Shown here piece by piece: positions 1 through 10,755 of a stretch of 64,000 bases of DNA. The stretch is from Panagrolaimus kolymaensis (lineage: Eukaryota; Nematoda; Chromadorea; Rhabditida; Panagrolaimidae). A model generated the notes under the pieces. That model made no database searches. It saw only the letters and a list, made by a program, of their open reading frames with translations, and was not told the DNA's origin. Made by a program: the position numbers and the translations under genes. The number at the start of each line of letters is the position of its first letter. The stretch's first letter is position 1. The stretch lies in NCBI GenBank assembly GCA_028622995.1, contig JAJQJQ010000036.1, positions 806,001 through 870,000 on the forward strand, read 5' to 3'.

Positions 1-361
1 TTTCTTCAGCTAATGGAGCATTTGGACAAAGTTGATAGAAATCATCAAGACAACCATAGCCGCTAATAACTTTGTTACCATCGATGACACATTGAAAATA
101 TGAACAGACATCACATTCTTTTGTTGTAATTTCAAATGTTGGAACTAAAAACATATGTAAGTTAGAAACAAGCATTAGATGAATGAGAAATAGTTAATTA
201 CCTTCGGCAGGTTGATATTGAGCATAAGGTAAACAAGTTACTCCATATTGACAAGTTACAGCTTCAACCACGACGACGAACTTTGATGATGAACAAAAGA
301 AGAAGATGAGAAGAAGAAAAAGTTGATTGACAGAAACAGAAGCAGCGTTTTGGTTGAACAT
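1..361 (-). CDS. Secreted Cys-rich protein, 5' part (incomplete at window edge)
   Basis: Two exons are visible on the minus strand, 361-202 and 144-1, joined by a 57-nt GT-AG intron with phase kept. The gene runs off the left edge, so the C-terminus is missing. The chosen Met at 361 is followed by a hydrophobic stretch (LFLLLIFFFCSS) that looks like a signal peptide; an upstream in-frame Met at 409 would put 16 polar residues in front of it and is less likely. The mature part is Cys-rich (CQYGVTC, then CDVCSYFQC, GYGCLDDFYQLC), which suggests disulfide bonds and secretion. I do not recognise the family. A small extracellular domain protein is the safest description. Confidence 0.6.
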
Positions 362-963
362 TTTTTGCAAGTTGCCAAACAACAAATTTTCACTCACGCA
401 AAGAAACAAACAAAAAAGTTTGAAGAATGAAAATTAAGCGAATTTGAAAAGTTTTGTTGCTTCAAAAATGAGTTTTATAAAATTTGCATATTTTGCGTGC
501 GTTCATGCATGGAACTAACAAAAAACAAACATAATTCAAGCTGTTTTGTTAGCTTCAGTTTTTTTTGTTTGGGAAAGGCAAAGCCCGATTTGGATCAGTA
601 AATTCTGTTTTTTCAAGATTTTTAAACAAGCATCACCATCGATGCTATAAAACAACATAGTTTTTCTAACTTTTTCTAATCACTACCACTACCATCATTG
701 CTGCTTTTTTAACCACTTACTCGTAAACGCATTAGTGTTAGGGATAAGCAATACGGTAGTCTTTTTCGATGAATACAGTATCACCCTAGACAAAGGCTAA
801 TCAAACTTTAGGTGGCACCCGGTATAATATTACTGCGGACTCTCCATTCACACTTCTCCTTCTGCTATTCATTTATTTAACCACAAAGCAACTACATATG
901 CAAGAAAATAGTTTATTATTATACAACTTTATCAAAATTTTACAAATTACAAAATAAACCTAG
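362..963. other. Intergenic, no gene seen
   Basis: AT-rich spacer between the 5' end of the secreted-protein gene and the 3' end of the first galactosyltransferase gene. No tRNA, repeat unit or convincing coding exon was found on either strand. Confidence 0.5.
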
Positions 964-2067
964 TTAGGCAATTAAAGGATTATTCAAAATTCCTTTTAAA
1001 CTTCTATCATAAATATGTTTCCAAATGATTGGAAGATGTTCAGGATCATGACATACATAGAATACAATATTTGCAGTGTTCACAATTCTTTCCCAATTAG
1101 TTACTTGTCTGAATTCTCCATAACCATTTATGAGACCAACATTCACTTCACCAGCTAATTTTCCAGTAACAAAGAAATCATCAATTTTATGAAAGTGTAC
1201 TTTGTGGCTTTTCATATATTTCCATTCTTTCATAATCACATTAGTCGACGTTAAATATGCATATCCAAGACAATAATCATCGTAGTATTTGTAAGATAAA
1301 GACATTTCAGTTTCAGGAACACGCCTATAAAAAATACTTTGATAAACAAAAAAGCTTCTTTCAAACTTACCATTTATAACCTTTTTGTCGAAATATTGGA
1401 GTATGTGTTCGCACATTACAATAAAAGTTATTTTGAAGTTCTTTAGCATTCATCAGAAAGATATCTTTCATTTTTGTAACATCAAATACCACGTCATCAT
1501 CAACCTTAACAATAAAAGGATTCTTATTAACACAATTTTCAGCCAAATATTTTATCCAAACTATAGCTTTGGTTGTTAAATTCCAATATGTATCAGCAAA
1601 ATCAGCTTGAAGGATATCACCATATTGTGCGGCTTCTTGATCAACATCAACTTGCAAAGATTCATTTTCCGGTTTTCCCATAGCAAAAACAATATCAAAA
1701 CCAATGAAGTTCTTTAAAGTTTCATTTCCCATTGTTGAACGAATTCTTGATCGTCGATTATCATTTTTAGGATGAGTATGAACAATGATAACTATATTTT
1801 TAGTTGAATTTGGATTAGAGCAAGCAGGAATCATTGGATTTATCAATACAGGATATGCGAAAGGTTTGATAAGCTGAAAAGAAAAAGTTAATAGAAATTT
1901 TGATGTAAAGCAACGATAATTTGAATACTAAAAAAACTTACTTCATTTGTAGCTCCATAAGAATAGGATTTCTTTTGAAATGGCCAACTTTTTGTAAAAA
2001 CCAAAAGAACCAAAATTATGAAGAAAATACCAGCAGCATAAATAAATTTTCTTGATGAACATCGCAT
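964..2067 (-). CDS. GT31 beta-1,3-galactosyltransferase-like protein, copy A
   Basis: Three exons, 2067-1942, 1873-1371 and 1324-964, give 329 residues. A basic start (MRCSSRK) is followed by one membrane anchor (FIYAAGIFFIILVLLVFTKS), so this is a type II Golgi-type enzyme. GT31 motifs are in order: RRSRIRSTMG, YWNLTTKAIVWIKYLAENC, FIVKVDDDVVFD (the DxD metal site), YKYYDDYCLGYAYLTS and DDFFVTGKLAGEVN. The family transfers a hexose from a UDP-sugar to a glycan in a beta-1,3 linkage; donor and acceptor cannot be read here. An upstream in-frame Met at 2142 exists, but the two paralogs downstream start at the position equal to 2067. The gene is head-to-head with copy B. Part of its second exon is identical to copy C. 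Confidence 0.87.
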
Positions 2068-2273
2068 TTTTTGTTGAGATTTGAACGTGATAAATAAGAA
2101 TCGCATAAAACGAATAATCATTTTCCAAACAGCTTTTATCATTTTTCACAAATTCCAAATCTAAATTTGAATGAAAAAAACCCTTCTTTTTTTGATGGAA
2201 CAAAAGAAACAAGAAAAAAGTTTTCTCTTTCAAGTTGAATGAAAGGTTTTTTTTTGTGTTACCTTTGACAAAA
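2068..2273. promoter_or_regulatory. Short divergent intergenic region between two GT31 genes
   Basis: Only about 206 bp separate the start codons of the minus-strand copy A and the plus-strand copy B. Any promoter for either gene must lie here or inside the other gene, so a shared bidirectional promoter is inferred. No specific factor site was recognised. Confidence 0.4.
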
Positions 2274-3482
2274 ATGAGATTTACTTTTCGAAAGAAATCA
2301 ACAAAAACTTTTTATGGAATATTTTTTGGTGCTATTTTCTTTACAATTTGGATTTTTTTACTTTCAAGAAAAAAGCCTTTAGCTGAAGGAGAAGAATCAC
2401 AATCGTATGGTGCAACTAACGAAGTAAGTTGTTTTTTAGTAAATTAACTTTTTGTTTAATTATGGCTTTTTGATATAACTAATTACTTCTAAATGTTACT
2501 AATTTTTAGATTGTCAATCCTTTTGCATATCCTGTATTGATAAATCCAAATGTTCCTGCTTGCTCTGATCCAAATTCTCAAATGGATACCGTAATCTTTG
2601 TTATTTCTCATCCTAAAAGCGCTCATCGACGATCAATATTTCGTTCAACAATGGGAAATGAACCTTTAAAGAATTTCTTCAAATTCGATGTTGTTTATGT
2701 TTTGGGAAAAGCTGACGACAATGAAACTCAACAAGAATATGTTGATCAAGAAGCTGCTGAATTTGGCGATATTTTACAAGCTGATTTTCATGAAGGTTAT
2801 TGGAATTTAACGATCAAATCTGTTGTTTGGATGAAATTCGTGGCTGAAAATTGCAATGACACAAAGCCTTTTATTGTAAAAGTGGATGATGATGTGGTAT
2901 TTGATCCATTAAAACTAAGAAATGTTTTGATTAACTATGACAATGATTTAAAGGATAACTATTTCTGTTATGTTAGAAGATATGCTTTAATAGCTCGAGA
3001 CAAGAAATCACCATGGTACGTTGTTGTTGTTAACTTTGAATGTTTTACACTTACATTTGCTTTTTTTTGGTTGCGCTCGTTTTGTCTCATAATAACTTTA
3101 ATTACTTCTTTGTTGTTTTAGGTATGTTCCAGAATCAGAAATATCTTTATCCTACAAGTACCATGATGATTTCTGTAGTGGACCTGCTTACATAACCTCG
3201 ACAACAGTAATCTTGAAAGAATGGAATTATCTGATCAATCACAAGGTTCATTTTCTCAAAGGCGAAGATGTATTTGTTACTGGAAAATTAGCTGATGAAG
3301 TAAATGTTGGTCGAATTCATGGTTTAAGAGAATGGCTGATAGTTTTCAATGTTGATAAAGCTTTAAAAAGTGAAGAAAGAATATTTTTTGGATGTCATGA
3401 TCCTGAACATCAACCAATCTTTTGGAAGCATATCTATGAAAATCGTTTGATGAAAGTTTTCAATTTTGCCATACTTTGTTAA
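2274..3482 (+). CDS. GT31 beta-1,3-galactosyltransferase-like protein, copy B
   Basis: Three exons, 2274-2423, 2510-3015 and 3122-3482, give 338 residues with all phases kept. It has the same plan as copy A: basic start, one membrane anchor (GIFFGAIFFTIWIFLLSRKK), a short stem ending SYGATNE at the first splice junction, then the GT31 catalytic domain with RRSIFRSTMG, YWNLTIKSVVWMKFVAENC, FIVKVDDDVVFD, the Cys-containing FCSGPAYITS segment and EDVFVTGKLADEVN. The Met at 2274 is preferred to an alternative start at 2235 because it places the anchor at the same distance as in the other copies. An AATAAA-type signal follows the stop near 3520. Expected in the Golgi lumen, using a UDP-sugar donor. 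Confidence 0.87.
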
Positions 3483-3738
3483 TTACTTATTATGTTTTAT
3501 GTTTTTTAATGTATATGTGTAATAAATGTGTTTTGTATTAACTATAAAAAGTTGGGTTCTCATGTAAAAAGAAACAGCAATGATAGTCAGTAACTATTCC
3601 ACAAATTTTGTAGTTAATAAGTTCTATGAATTCACTTGTGACAAAAAAACCATGGTTTCAAGAAATATGCAAATTTTTGAGCCAATATAAGGAAAGATTC
3701 TCATTCAATCAGTTTTATAAAAACCATTGATTGCAAAG

Positions 3739-4972
3739 ATGCGGTTTTCGCGTTTTTCTCTTCGACGAAATCGCAATGGTGTATTTTATTGTTGTGTTAT
3801 ATTCTTCATCATCTTTTTGATTATTTTTGCTTTTTCAAGAAATAAACCAGAAGAATCACACTCGTATGGCGCAACTAATCAAGTAAGTTAATTTTTTCTT
3901 AATTGGAAACATCAGCCTGTTGATAAACTTTTTAGTTTTTATCACAAATTTAGAAGCTTTTGTATTTAACTAATTTTATTTTTAGGTTATTGATCCATAT
4001 GCATATCCTGTATTGATCAATCCAATGATTCCTGCTTGCTCTAATCCAAATTCAACTAAAAATATAGTTATCATTGTTCATACTCATCCTAAAAATGATA
4101 ATCGACGATCAAGAATTCGTTCAACAATGGGAAATGAAACTTTAAAGAACTTCATTGGTTTTGATATTGTTTTTGCTATGGGAAAACCGGAAAATGAATC
4201 TTTGCAAGTTGATGTTGATCAAGAAGCCGCACAATATGGTGATATCCTTCAAGCTGATTTTGCTGATACATATTGGAATTTAACAACCAAAGCTATAGTT
4301 TGGATAAAATATTTGGCTGAAAATTGTGTTAATAAGAATCCTTTTATTGTTAAAGTTGATGATGATGCTGTGTTTGATTTGGTTAAAATGAAAAATGTTT
4401 TATGTAAGAATGCAAAGGAATTGGAGAATAATTATTATTGTCAAGTATGGAATAAAAATAGTATGCCAATTATACGAAATAATAATAATTCAAAATGGTA
4501 CGTACGTTGTTAACTTTGGATGCTTTACACTTACACTAGCTTTTTTGGTTTATTATGCGCTCGTTTTGTCTCAAAATAACTTTAATCTCTTCATTGTTGT
4601 TTTAGGTATGTTCCAGAATCAGAAATGTCTTTATCCTTAAAATATTATGACGCATACTGTAGTGGAATGGGTTACCTTACTTCGTCAACCGTAATCATGA
4701 AACAGTGGAATTATTTGGTCAATCACAAAGTACATTTTCATAAAATCGATGATTTCTTTGTTACTGGAAAATTGGCAGCTGAAGCAAATGTTAATCACAT
4801 CAATGGCCCTGGAGAATTTCAAATGGTTTCAAATGTTACTAATTCATTGGAAAGTAATGGAATATTCTTTGTATGTCATAATTCTGAACATCAACCACTT
4901 ATTTGGAAGCATATATGTGAAAATAGTTTAAAGAAAGCTTTTGGTAATAATGCTATTATTATTCACTGTTGA
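3739..4972 (+). CDS. GT31 beta-1,3-galactosyltransferase-like protein, copy C
   Basis: Three exons, 3739-3882, 3986-4497 and 4606-4972, give 340 residues. The start MRFSRFSLRRN is followed by a membrane anchor (VFYCCVIFFIIFLIIFAFS) and the GT31 domain: RRSRIRSTMG, YWNLTTKAIVWIKYLAENC, FIVKVDDDAVFD, YCSGMGYLTSSTVI and DDFFVTGKLAAEAN. In the metal-site block the residue after DDD is Ala where copies A and B have Val. Intron 2 closely resembles intron 2 of copy B (shared gctcgttttgtctca block), so B and C are a recent tandem pair. However, about 335 bp of exon 2 (4019-4353) is identical to copy A on the opposite strand, which points to gene conversion. Confidence 0.87.
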
Positions 4973-5098
4973 TTTTTCCTTCTTTTTTTAAACTTGTTTT
5001 TGTAAAAGTTTAAATAATAATAATATTAATAAAGTAATTTATATACAACTTTTACAACATTTTTTCTTCTTTTTTTTATAAACTGTGAAGGTCCTATT

Positions 5099-5457
5099 TC
5101 CAACTGCACAAGAAGGATTAGCCGGAAGCTTGTGTTATTGCCAATTCGATGAAAAACAGCATTTGTAAAGATTAGGTTACTGAAAAGTTTGATGAACCGA
5201 AAAGCTCATTGTTCCAGTTGTATTGAAGCGAAACATCGAAGCTGTTGTTGCACCAAAATTGTTCTTTTATTGTTGTTAATGATTACAAGAAATTTGAAGA
5301 TCTCGCTGAATATCTCAAATATATTAAATCAAATTTAAACTGCGGAAGCAACTGTAGCCGTTACTTTCACTCCCATGTATTGTTTCACAAACAACTGCCA
5401 AACAAAAAACGGCTCAATTTAATAAACTTGGTGCTACCACAACCGAGTCACATTTAA
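5099..5457 (+). pseudogene. Decayed fragment of a GT10 alpha-1,3-fucosyltransferase
   Basis: Pieces typical of the C-terminal half of GT10 fucosyltransferases can be read in order across different frames: NSICKD-stop-VTEKF near 5155-5190, IVPVVLKRNIEAVVAPK in one frame from 5208, then FIVVNDYKKFEDLAEYLKYI in another frame from about 5258 to 5330. There is an in-frame TAG where the family has an aromatic residue, and at least one single-base frameshift near 5258. No start or upstream exons were seen. The living family moves fucose from GDP-fucose to GlcNAc in the Golgi. This copy cannot make a full protein. Its position next to three GT31 genes may be chance or the relic of a glycan-enzyme neighbourhood. 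Confidence 0.72.
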
Positions 5458-5834
5458 TACCTGATGCAATAATCTCAAACAACTCACATTAAAACTTTAT
5501 TAAACTCATAACATAAACTTATTCAAAACACACTTAAAACAATGAATTTTTTTACATTCTTTTGACAAATGAAAAGAAGAAGGATCACAAAAATTCTTTG
5601 AAAATTAATTCTCTCATCCCGGTTAATTTTTTTTCTTTTTTATCAGCGTTTGTAGTTTGAATTAAATAACCAAGAAAAATAAATATATTTAACATAGAAA
5701 AATAATGCTATGTATGGTTATCAAAAAAAACTTAAGCGCCTTATCTATATTTTCTTTCATCATTCAATACACCAAAGAATTTTTTGTTTTAGTTTTCTTA
5801 AAATTATTTTATTTATTTATTTTTGCAAAAAGTT
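5458..5834. other. Intergenic, no gene seen
   Basis: AT-rich spacer between the fucosyltransferase fragment and the start of the F-box-like array. Nothing recognisable was seen. Confidence 0.4.
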
Positions 5835-6782
5835 ATGTTTGACGAAATAAAAGGCCGACGTCGTCCAATAATACCTAGAGCTAGAGTGCCATTTAATCTT
5901 GCGACAATTCAACATCAAAAGTTTTCAATACCCGAAAATATTATTTATTATGTTTCACAAAAACCAAAAAAATTAAAAATTTTGAAAAAATTAACAAAAT
6001 CTTGTAAATATTTTTATATTAAAAATCCTATTATTATTGTCGAGCAACTTAATAGATATGATGATGTAAAATGGATCGCTGCACAAAATTGTGGCTCATT
6101 TACACCATTATCTATTTATTTAAATATTCTTGAAATTAAATATAAATTCTGGATTGAATCCGCACTCAGCATAAATTCACACACAAATTTAATTTCTGAA
6201 TTAATCCCTAAAATTTATGAATGCACTATTTCTTATTTATTTTTAACAAATCAAAATTTAACTTTCGAAGAATTCAAGTTTTTTACTTCAATTAAAACCA
6301 TTCGCATTGTTTATTTGTCTGAAACTTTTATTTTCACAAAGGAAAATGGTGAAATTCTTTATTTAGAAAAAATATTTGAAAGCTTTCCAAAACTTGAAAG
6401 CTTTAGATTGTAAGTTTTATTTTTTATTTATTTAATGACATTTTCCAAAGTAATATCATCTTATTTAAGTGAAAATGGAATGGCCGCTGTTAAATCAAAT
6501 ACAGCAAAAAATTTGGTTGAAATTCAAAGTTTTATAAATTTGAAAAATTTCGAAATGCGCGGAATTACAGAAATTTTCGATATGGAAACTTTTTTTGATA
6601 TTTAAAAGTAATAATAAATAATTTTTGTCTTATTTTTTTTGATTTGTTTATGAATATTTCAGAAACCTTCAAAATTATTCATTTGTTTCGAATTTTGTGT
6701 TTCAGAAAACCTCAAAGATCGCCTTCAAACATTTGTTAATGGAATAATTGAGGAAGGATTAACAGGGAATTATCCACCATGA
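5835..6782 (+). pseudogene. F-box-like/leucine-repeat family member, degenerate 3' end
   Basis: Exon 1 (5835-6409) has the family start: FSIPENIIYYVSQKP then KSCKYFYIKNPIII (F-box-like), followed by the leucine-rich block LFLTNQNLTFEEFKFFTS and the closing PKLESFRL. Exon 2 (6470-6605) holds TAKNLVEIQSFINLKNFEM and TEIFDMETFF. Other members end this exon with N-L-K and a GT donor; here two bases are missing, so the frame runs into TAA at 6603-6605. Exon 3 (6663-6782) is still recognisable (KPSKLFICFEFCVSENLKDR, then EEGLTGNYPP) but stops early at TGA 6780-6782. It is either a truncated protein of about 237 residues or a pseudogene; the latter fits better. Confidence 0.6.
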
Positions 6783-7664
6783 CTGCTTTCACCATCGCTC
6801 AAGAAAATGTATGTTCAAATCTTAGCCATTTATGCTTTCATAAATAAAATAAAAAATCGTTTTGGAGAAAAATACGCAAATTTTAACTTTCTTTTCATAG
6901 AAAACACGATGCTCAAAATTTTTAAGGGCTTTAAAAAAACTCTTATATTCTTTTCCAATTGAAAAAAAAAAGAAGTCCAACAATAATCGTTTGAGATTGA
7001 GTCGGTTTGGGGCATTGAAAACAGTGGGATGTACTAAAAAACAATAACAAAAAATATATAATAAAAATAATTAATAAAAGAAAAATAATTAATCAAAAAC
7101 TACAATACTCTAGAAGAAAAAAAAATGAAAAGAGAAATAGTTCCAAAGAAATATGATTCATCTCAATCGATTTATGTATGACTCATCGCTTTCAAAAAAA
7201 TGACCATTTAACAAAGACACAGCTGCTGGCGGCTGACTGGTCAGTTTTTTTCTATAGTTGCTCGCGCCTCCTTTTTCTTCTCATTAATTTAAAAAAAAAA
7301 GATGTTTTCTTTTTAATAACAGTTTAATTAAGTGAAATAAATTCACCAATTTTAAAACTTCTTTCTGCATCATCGAAAGCTCATGTTTAAATATACTCTA
7401 TTTTAATGATTACTGTGTAAAATAAAAACTCTAGAAAATTCAGGGAAAAAAATAACGAAAATGTGAATGTAAAATTTGTTAAAATAATTTTTTCTGTTAA
7501 AAAATTCAACTTTTTTTTATTAAACTTTTTATTTTTCTCTTTTTCATAATATTTTATTATTATTTAATTAATATAAAAGTTTTCCATTTTCAAAATCAAG
7601 CGACTTCACGCTGAAATTTTTCTATTTTTATTTGTAACTTCGTAAAGCTTTTTTTCTTTTTAAG
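6783..7664. other. Spacer with no recognisable exon
   Basis: Very AT-rich sequence upstream of an orphan family exon. I looked for the missing first and second exons of that gene here and found none, so they appear deleted rather than merely diverged. Confidence 0.45.
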
Positions 7665-7895
7665 TTTTATATTAAACGTGGAGGAATTTTTACTTTTAAT
7701 GGCCCTATTTCCAATGATTATAAAAACACGCTTCAATATTATGTTGAATCGATGCTTGATGATCTCGATCTTGATGATGAACCGCTTGAATATGCGCCAG
7801 CACAAATTTGCTTTCCTGGAGCAGATGAATTTACACAATGGAATATGCTAGATCTTCACGATGAATTTAGAAGACAATTAAAAATCAAAAAATAG
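7665..7895 (+). pseudogene. Orphan last exon of the three-exon F-box-like subfamily
   Basis: After an acceptor-like cttttttaag, an open frame of 76 codons plus stop matches the last exon of the 8126 and 17917 genes: FYIKRGGIFTFNGPISNDYK, then LQYYVESMLDDL and QICFPGADEF, ending KIKK-stop. The equivalent part of the intact genes reads TGGDFYFSDPLSNYYK and IIQFPGQ. No first or second exon is found upstream. The frame is unbroken, so the exon is either recently orphaned or used by a rearranged transcript I cannot see. Confidence 0.6.
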
Positions 7896-8125
7896 AAAAT
7901 AAAGAACATTTAAAAAAATTTGAATGTCATTTGTTTTTTTGAAAGTTTGTTATAACAAATTTTTTTTATTTATTTTCCCCATTTTCTTGGCTTCCTTTCA
8001 CACGACTGCCAAAGACTTCTTTTTTTTGGCCAATGTTTTTTGTTTTGTTTTTTCGTGTCTCATGTTTCAAATGAATGATTCATTCCCATTTACGAATATA
8101 TAAATATATTTATTAATTTATTATT

Positions 8126-9348
8126 ATGTTTAAAATATGGAAACAACGGATATTAAAGAGATTTAAAGGAAAAAATAATAATTCTTCAACTTCCGTGACA
8201 GGTGAATCCAATAATGTAAATACTTTTGCTTCTCCGCGGCCACAAAATTTTTCTCTTCCTAATTCCATAATTCATTATATTTCCAAATCCCCTCAAAATC
8301 CAGAAGGATATAAAAAATTGATGAAAACATGCAAATATTTTACTTCTAAAAATCATATCGTTCCCATTATTGGTTTAATGTATTATCCACCTAATTTTAA
8401 TTTATATGATAATGATGATGGAACTCTCATTTATTTGGAGCTTGGACATGCGTTTGAAAATATTGAATTTACTGGTTCTCCAAACCACATAGATCATAAT
8501 GAAATTAATTATAAATTATGGCTCACGGGTAAATTAAGCGTTTCACATCCACAAATTTTGAATTCACTTATCCCAAAAATTTATCGATGTAATTTAAAAA
8601 ATTTATTATTAAATAATCAAAACTTGAATTATCAAGAGTTTATGATTCTCATATCGTCTGGTACTATTGAATGGTTGTCACTTGGAAATACAACAATTGA
8701 GAAATATGAAAAAGGAAAAACTATGGCTTTGGAAGAAATTATTGAATGCCTTCCAAAACTTAAAGAATTATTTTAGTAAGTTTGGGATTTGAGTTTGAGA
8801 ATATATAAAAAATAATATACATTTTTTTAGCGTGTGTGCAGACTCAAATTCAATTACCTCGGAAACAGCTGATAAGCTAATAGCCATCCCACATATTGTC
8901 AATCTTGAAACAATCCAACTTGAAAATATTTCAGAAACTTTTGAGTTTGAAACATTTCTTAATTTTTCTAAAGTAAATCCTATCTTTTTTTGATTTTCTT
9001 CTAAAATATTTATTTTTCAAGAAATTTCTCAAAACTGGTGGAGATTTTTATTTTTCTGATCCCCTTTCAAATTATTATAAATGTCGAATTCAAACTTATA
9101 TCAATGACATCCTTGCTGAAGGACTCCAAGAAAATCCACCACCAATCATTCAATTTCCTGGTCAAAGTCGAGCTTCATTTGACGCGTTGCAAAGCCTTTT
9201 TCAAGCTTTCAAGGAAAGAGAAAATCAAGCGAGTAATAATATTTATAAAGGTGGAACTGGAATTCTTTCTATGAGACCTTTCACTAATTCTTTACAAAAG
9301 CTTGGAAATGCAAATCGAAGTCAATTTTCAATGTATTCTCGACGCTAA
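8126..9348 (+). CDS. F-box-like/leucine-repeat protein, three-exon subfamily
   Basis: Exons 8126-8775, 8831-8972 and 9022-9348 give 372 residues with all phases kept. Order: a basic, Ser/Asn-rich N-terminus (to about residue 38); an F-box-like block (RPQNFSLPNSIIHYISKSPQ, then KLMKTCKYFTSK, about 40-75); a central leucine-repeat region (NLKNLLLNNQNLNYQEFMIL and TIEWLSLGN); TADKLIAIPHIVNLETIQL; and a C-terminal block KFLKTGGDFYFSDPLSNYYK then LAEGLQENPPPIIQFPGQ. F-box proteins recruit substrates to SCF ubiquitin ligases, but the match here is only to the general LP...I...CK.F pattern, so the role is inference. The last about 35 residues are unlike any other copy. Confidence 0.75.
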
Positions 9349-9625
9349 TTTATAATTTTGCTATGCAACAAAAAAAAAACACATTTTATATTTGCTTTTT
9401 TTTAAAGTATTATTTTTTGCCATAATATTTTTTTTCTTTAATGATTTTGTCAAAATTTCACGGTGAAAAAAAATCTTTAATCCATAATTTTTTAAAGTAA
9501 AATTAATCAATAAAGTTTTTAAAAAAATGCGGGAAATTTTTCAAAAATATGTCTGTACGAATCTCGGTTTACTTTACAAAAATTCTGTTAAGCGATCAAT
9601 TTTTTTAAAATTTAGCTTTTTAAGA

Positions 9626-10601
9626 ATGGATATTCAACCACCACCCAATCCACCAACTTTGATTTCAATATATTCAAATCCACCAAAAATCCAAAACTTT
9701 TCAATTCCAGAAAATATAATTTTTTATATTTCCAAAAATCCTTCCACCGCCAAAGTTTATAGTAAACTTGTTTATTTATGCAAATATTTTTATTCAAAAA
9801 CTCAAATTATCACTTTCAAGGATACATGGTTTCGTCAAATATCAACTTCATGGAAACCTGATAAAATATTTGAAATAGAAAATACAAATAATTCAGCAAA
9901 AATAAAAGACATTCCAGAAAAAATATGGATTTATGGAAAATTAGATATTGTTGATAGACTTAACAAAAATATGGCTTCTCTTTTTGCATCCAAAATTTAT
10001 CGAAGTGATTTAACAAAATTGGACATAACCAATCAAATTTTAACATTCAAAGAATTTAAATTGCTTATTTCAAATGATTTAACTATTTATTTAAGTTTTT
10101 ATCGAACGAGGGTTAAAGATGATAATGAGAATGTTGTTTCAATAGAAAAATTAATTGAATATCTTCCAAATCTTCAAACATTTTGTTTTATGGAAGGAGA
10201 CGCGGAACCTTATTCGATTACATCGGAAACAGCCAAAAATTTGGTCGAAATTCCACAATTTGTTAATATTAAATTTTTTAAACTTTTATATATTCCTGAA
10301 GCGTTTGATTTTGAAGCATTTTTTGACAAATTAAAAGTAAATATTTTGCATTTTTTCTTTAAAAACCTTCTTTTTTAAATCTTTATTTTAGAAGCCTATT
10401 AAAATGGAAATAACATTTTACTTTAACTCAACTATATCTGATAATTATATCCAAAGACTACTAAATTTTCTGGATAATTTAATTGAAACTGGACTCACAG
10501 AAAATCGACCACCTAAAATTCGTTTTAATCAAATGACGGAAGAAAGTTGTAAAAAATTACAGCAAATTGAAAAAGCTTATAAAGAAAAATTTGTCAATTA
10601 A
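9626..10601 (+). CDS. F-box-like/leucine-repeat protein, two-exon subfamily
   Basis: Exons 9626-10336 and 10392-10601 give 306 residues. The start at 9626 (MDIQPPPNPPTLIS) matches the other members; the frame is open upstream to 9527 but that part has no family counterpart. The F-box-like block is FSIPENIIFYISKNPSTAKV then KLVYLCKYFYSK. The leucine block LDITNQILTFKEFKLLISND follows, then TAKNLVEIPQFVNIKFFKLL and PEAFDFEAFFDKLK at the exon junction. Exon 2 carries the family tail KPIKMEITFYFNSTISDNY, LTENRPPKIRF and the closing KLQQIEKAYKEKF. This is the first of six two-exon copies in a row; function is inferred only. Confidence 0.75.
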
Positions 10602-10666
10602 ACATTTAATTGTATTACTTTTAAAATATAAATAAAAATTGTTTGAATTGGAATTTTTTTTGCATT

Positions 10667-10682
10667 TTGGTTTTAATTCCAA
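10667..10682. promoter_or_regulatory. TTGG-N8-CCAA palindrome upstream of F-box-like gene
   Basis: TTGGTTTTAATTCCAA lies 89 bp before the ATG at 10756. The same core recurs at a similar distance upstream of several other members. A splice-acceptor-like TTTTTTAG follows at about 10733, between the palindrome and the ATG. Confidence 0.5.
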
Positions 10683-10755
10683 AAGTTATTTTTTTAATAA
10701 TAATTCGCATACGTCTATTTTATAATTTTTTAGTTAAATTTTTTTTTGTGGAAAG

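Noticed and set aside
1943..2233. 96-codon open frame opposite the GT31 5' exon
   Set aside because: Shadow frame over the first exon of copy A and the divergent promoter; Phe/Lys-rich and no family features.
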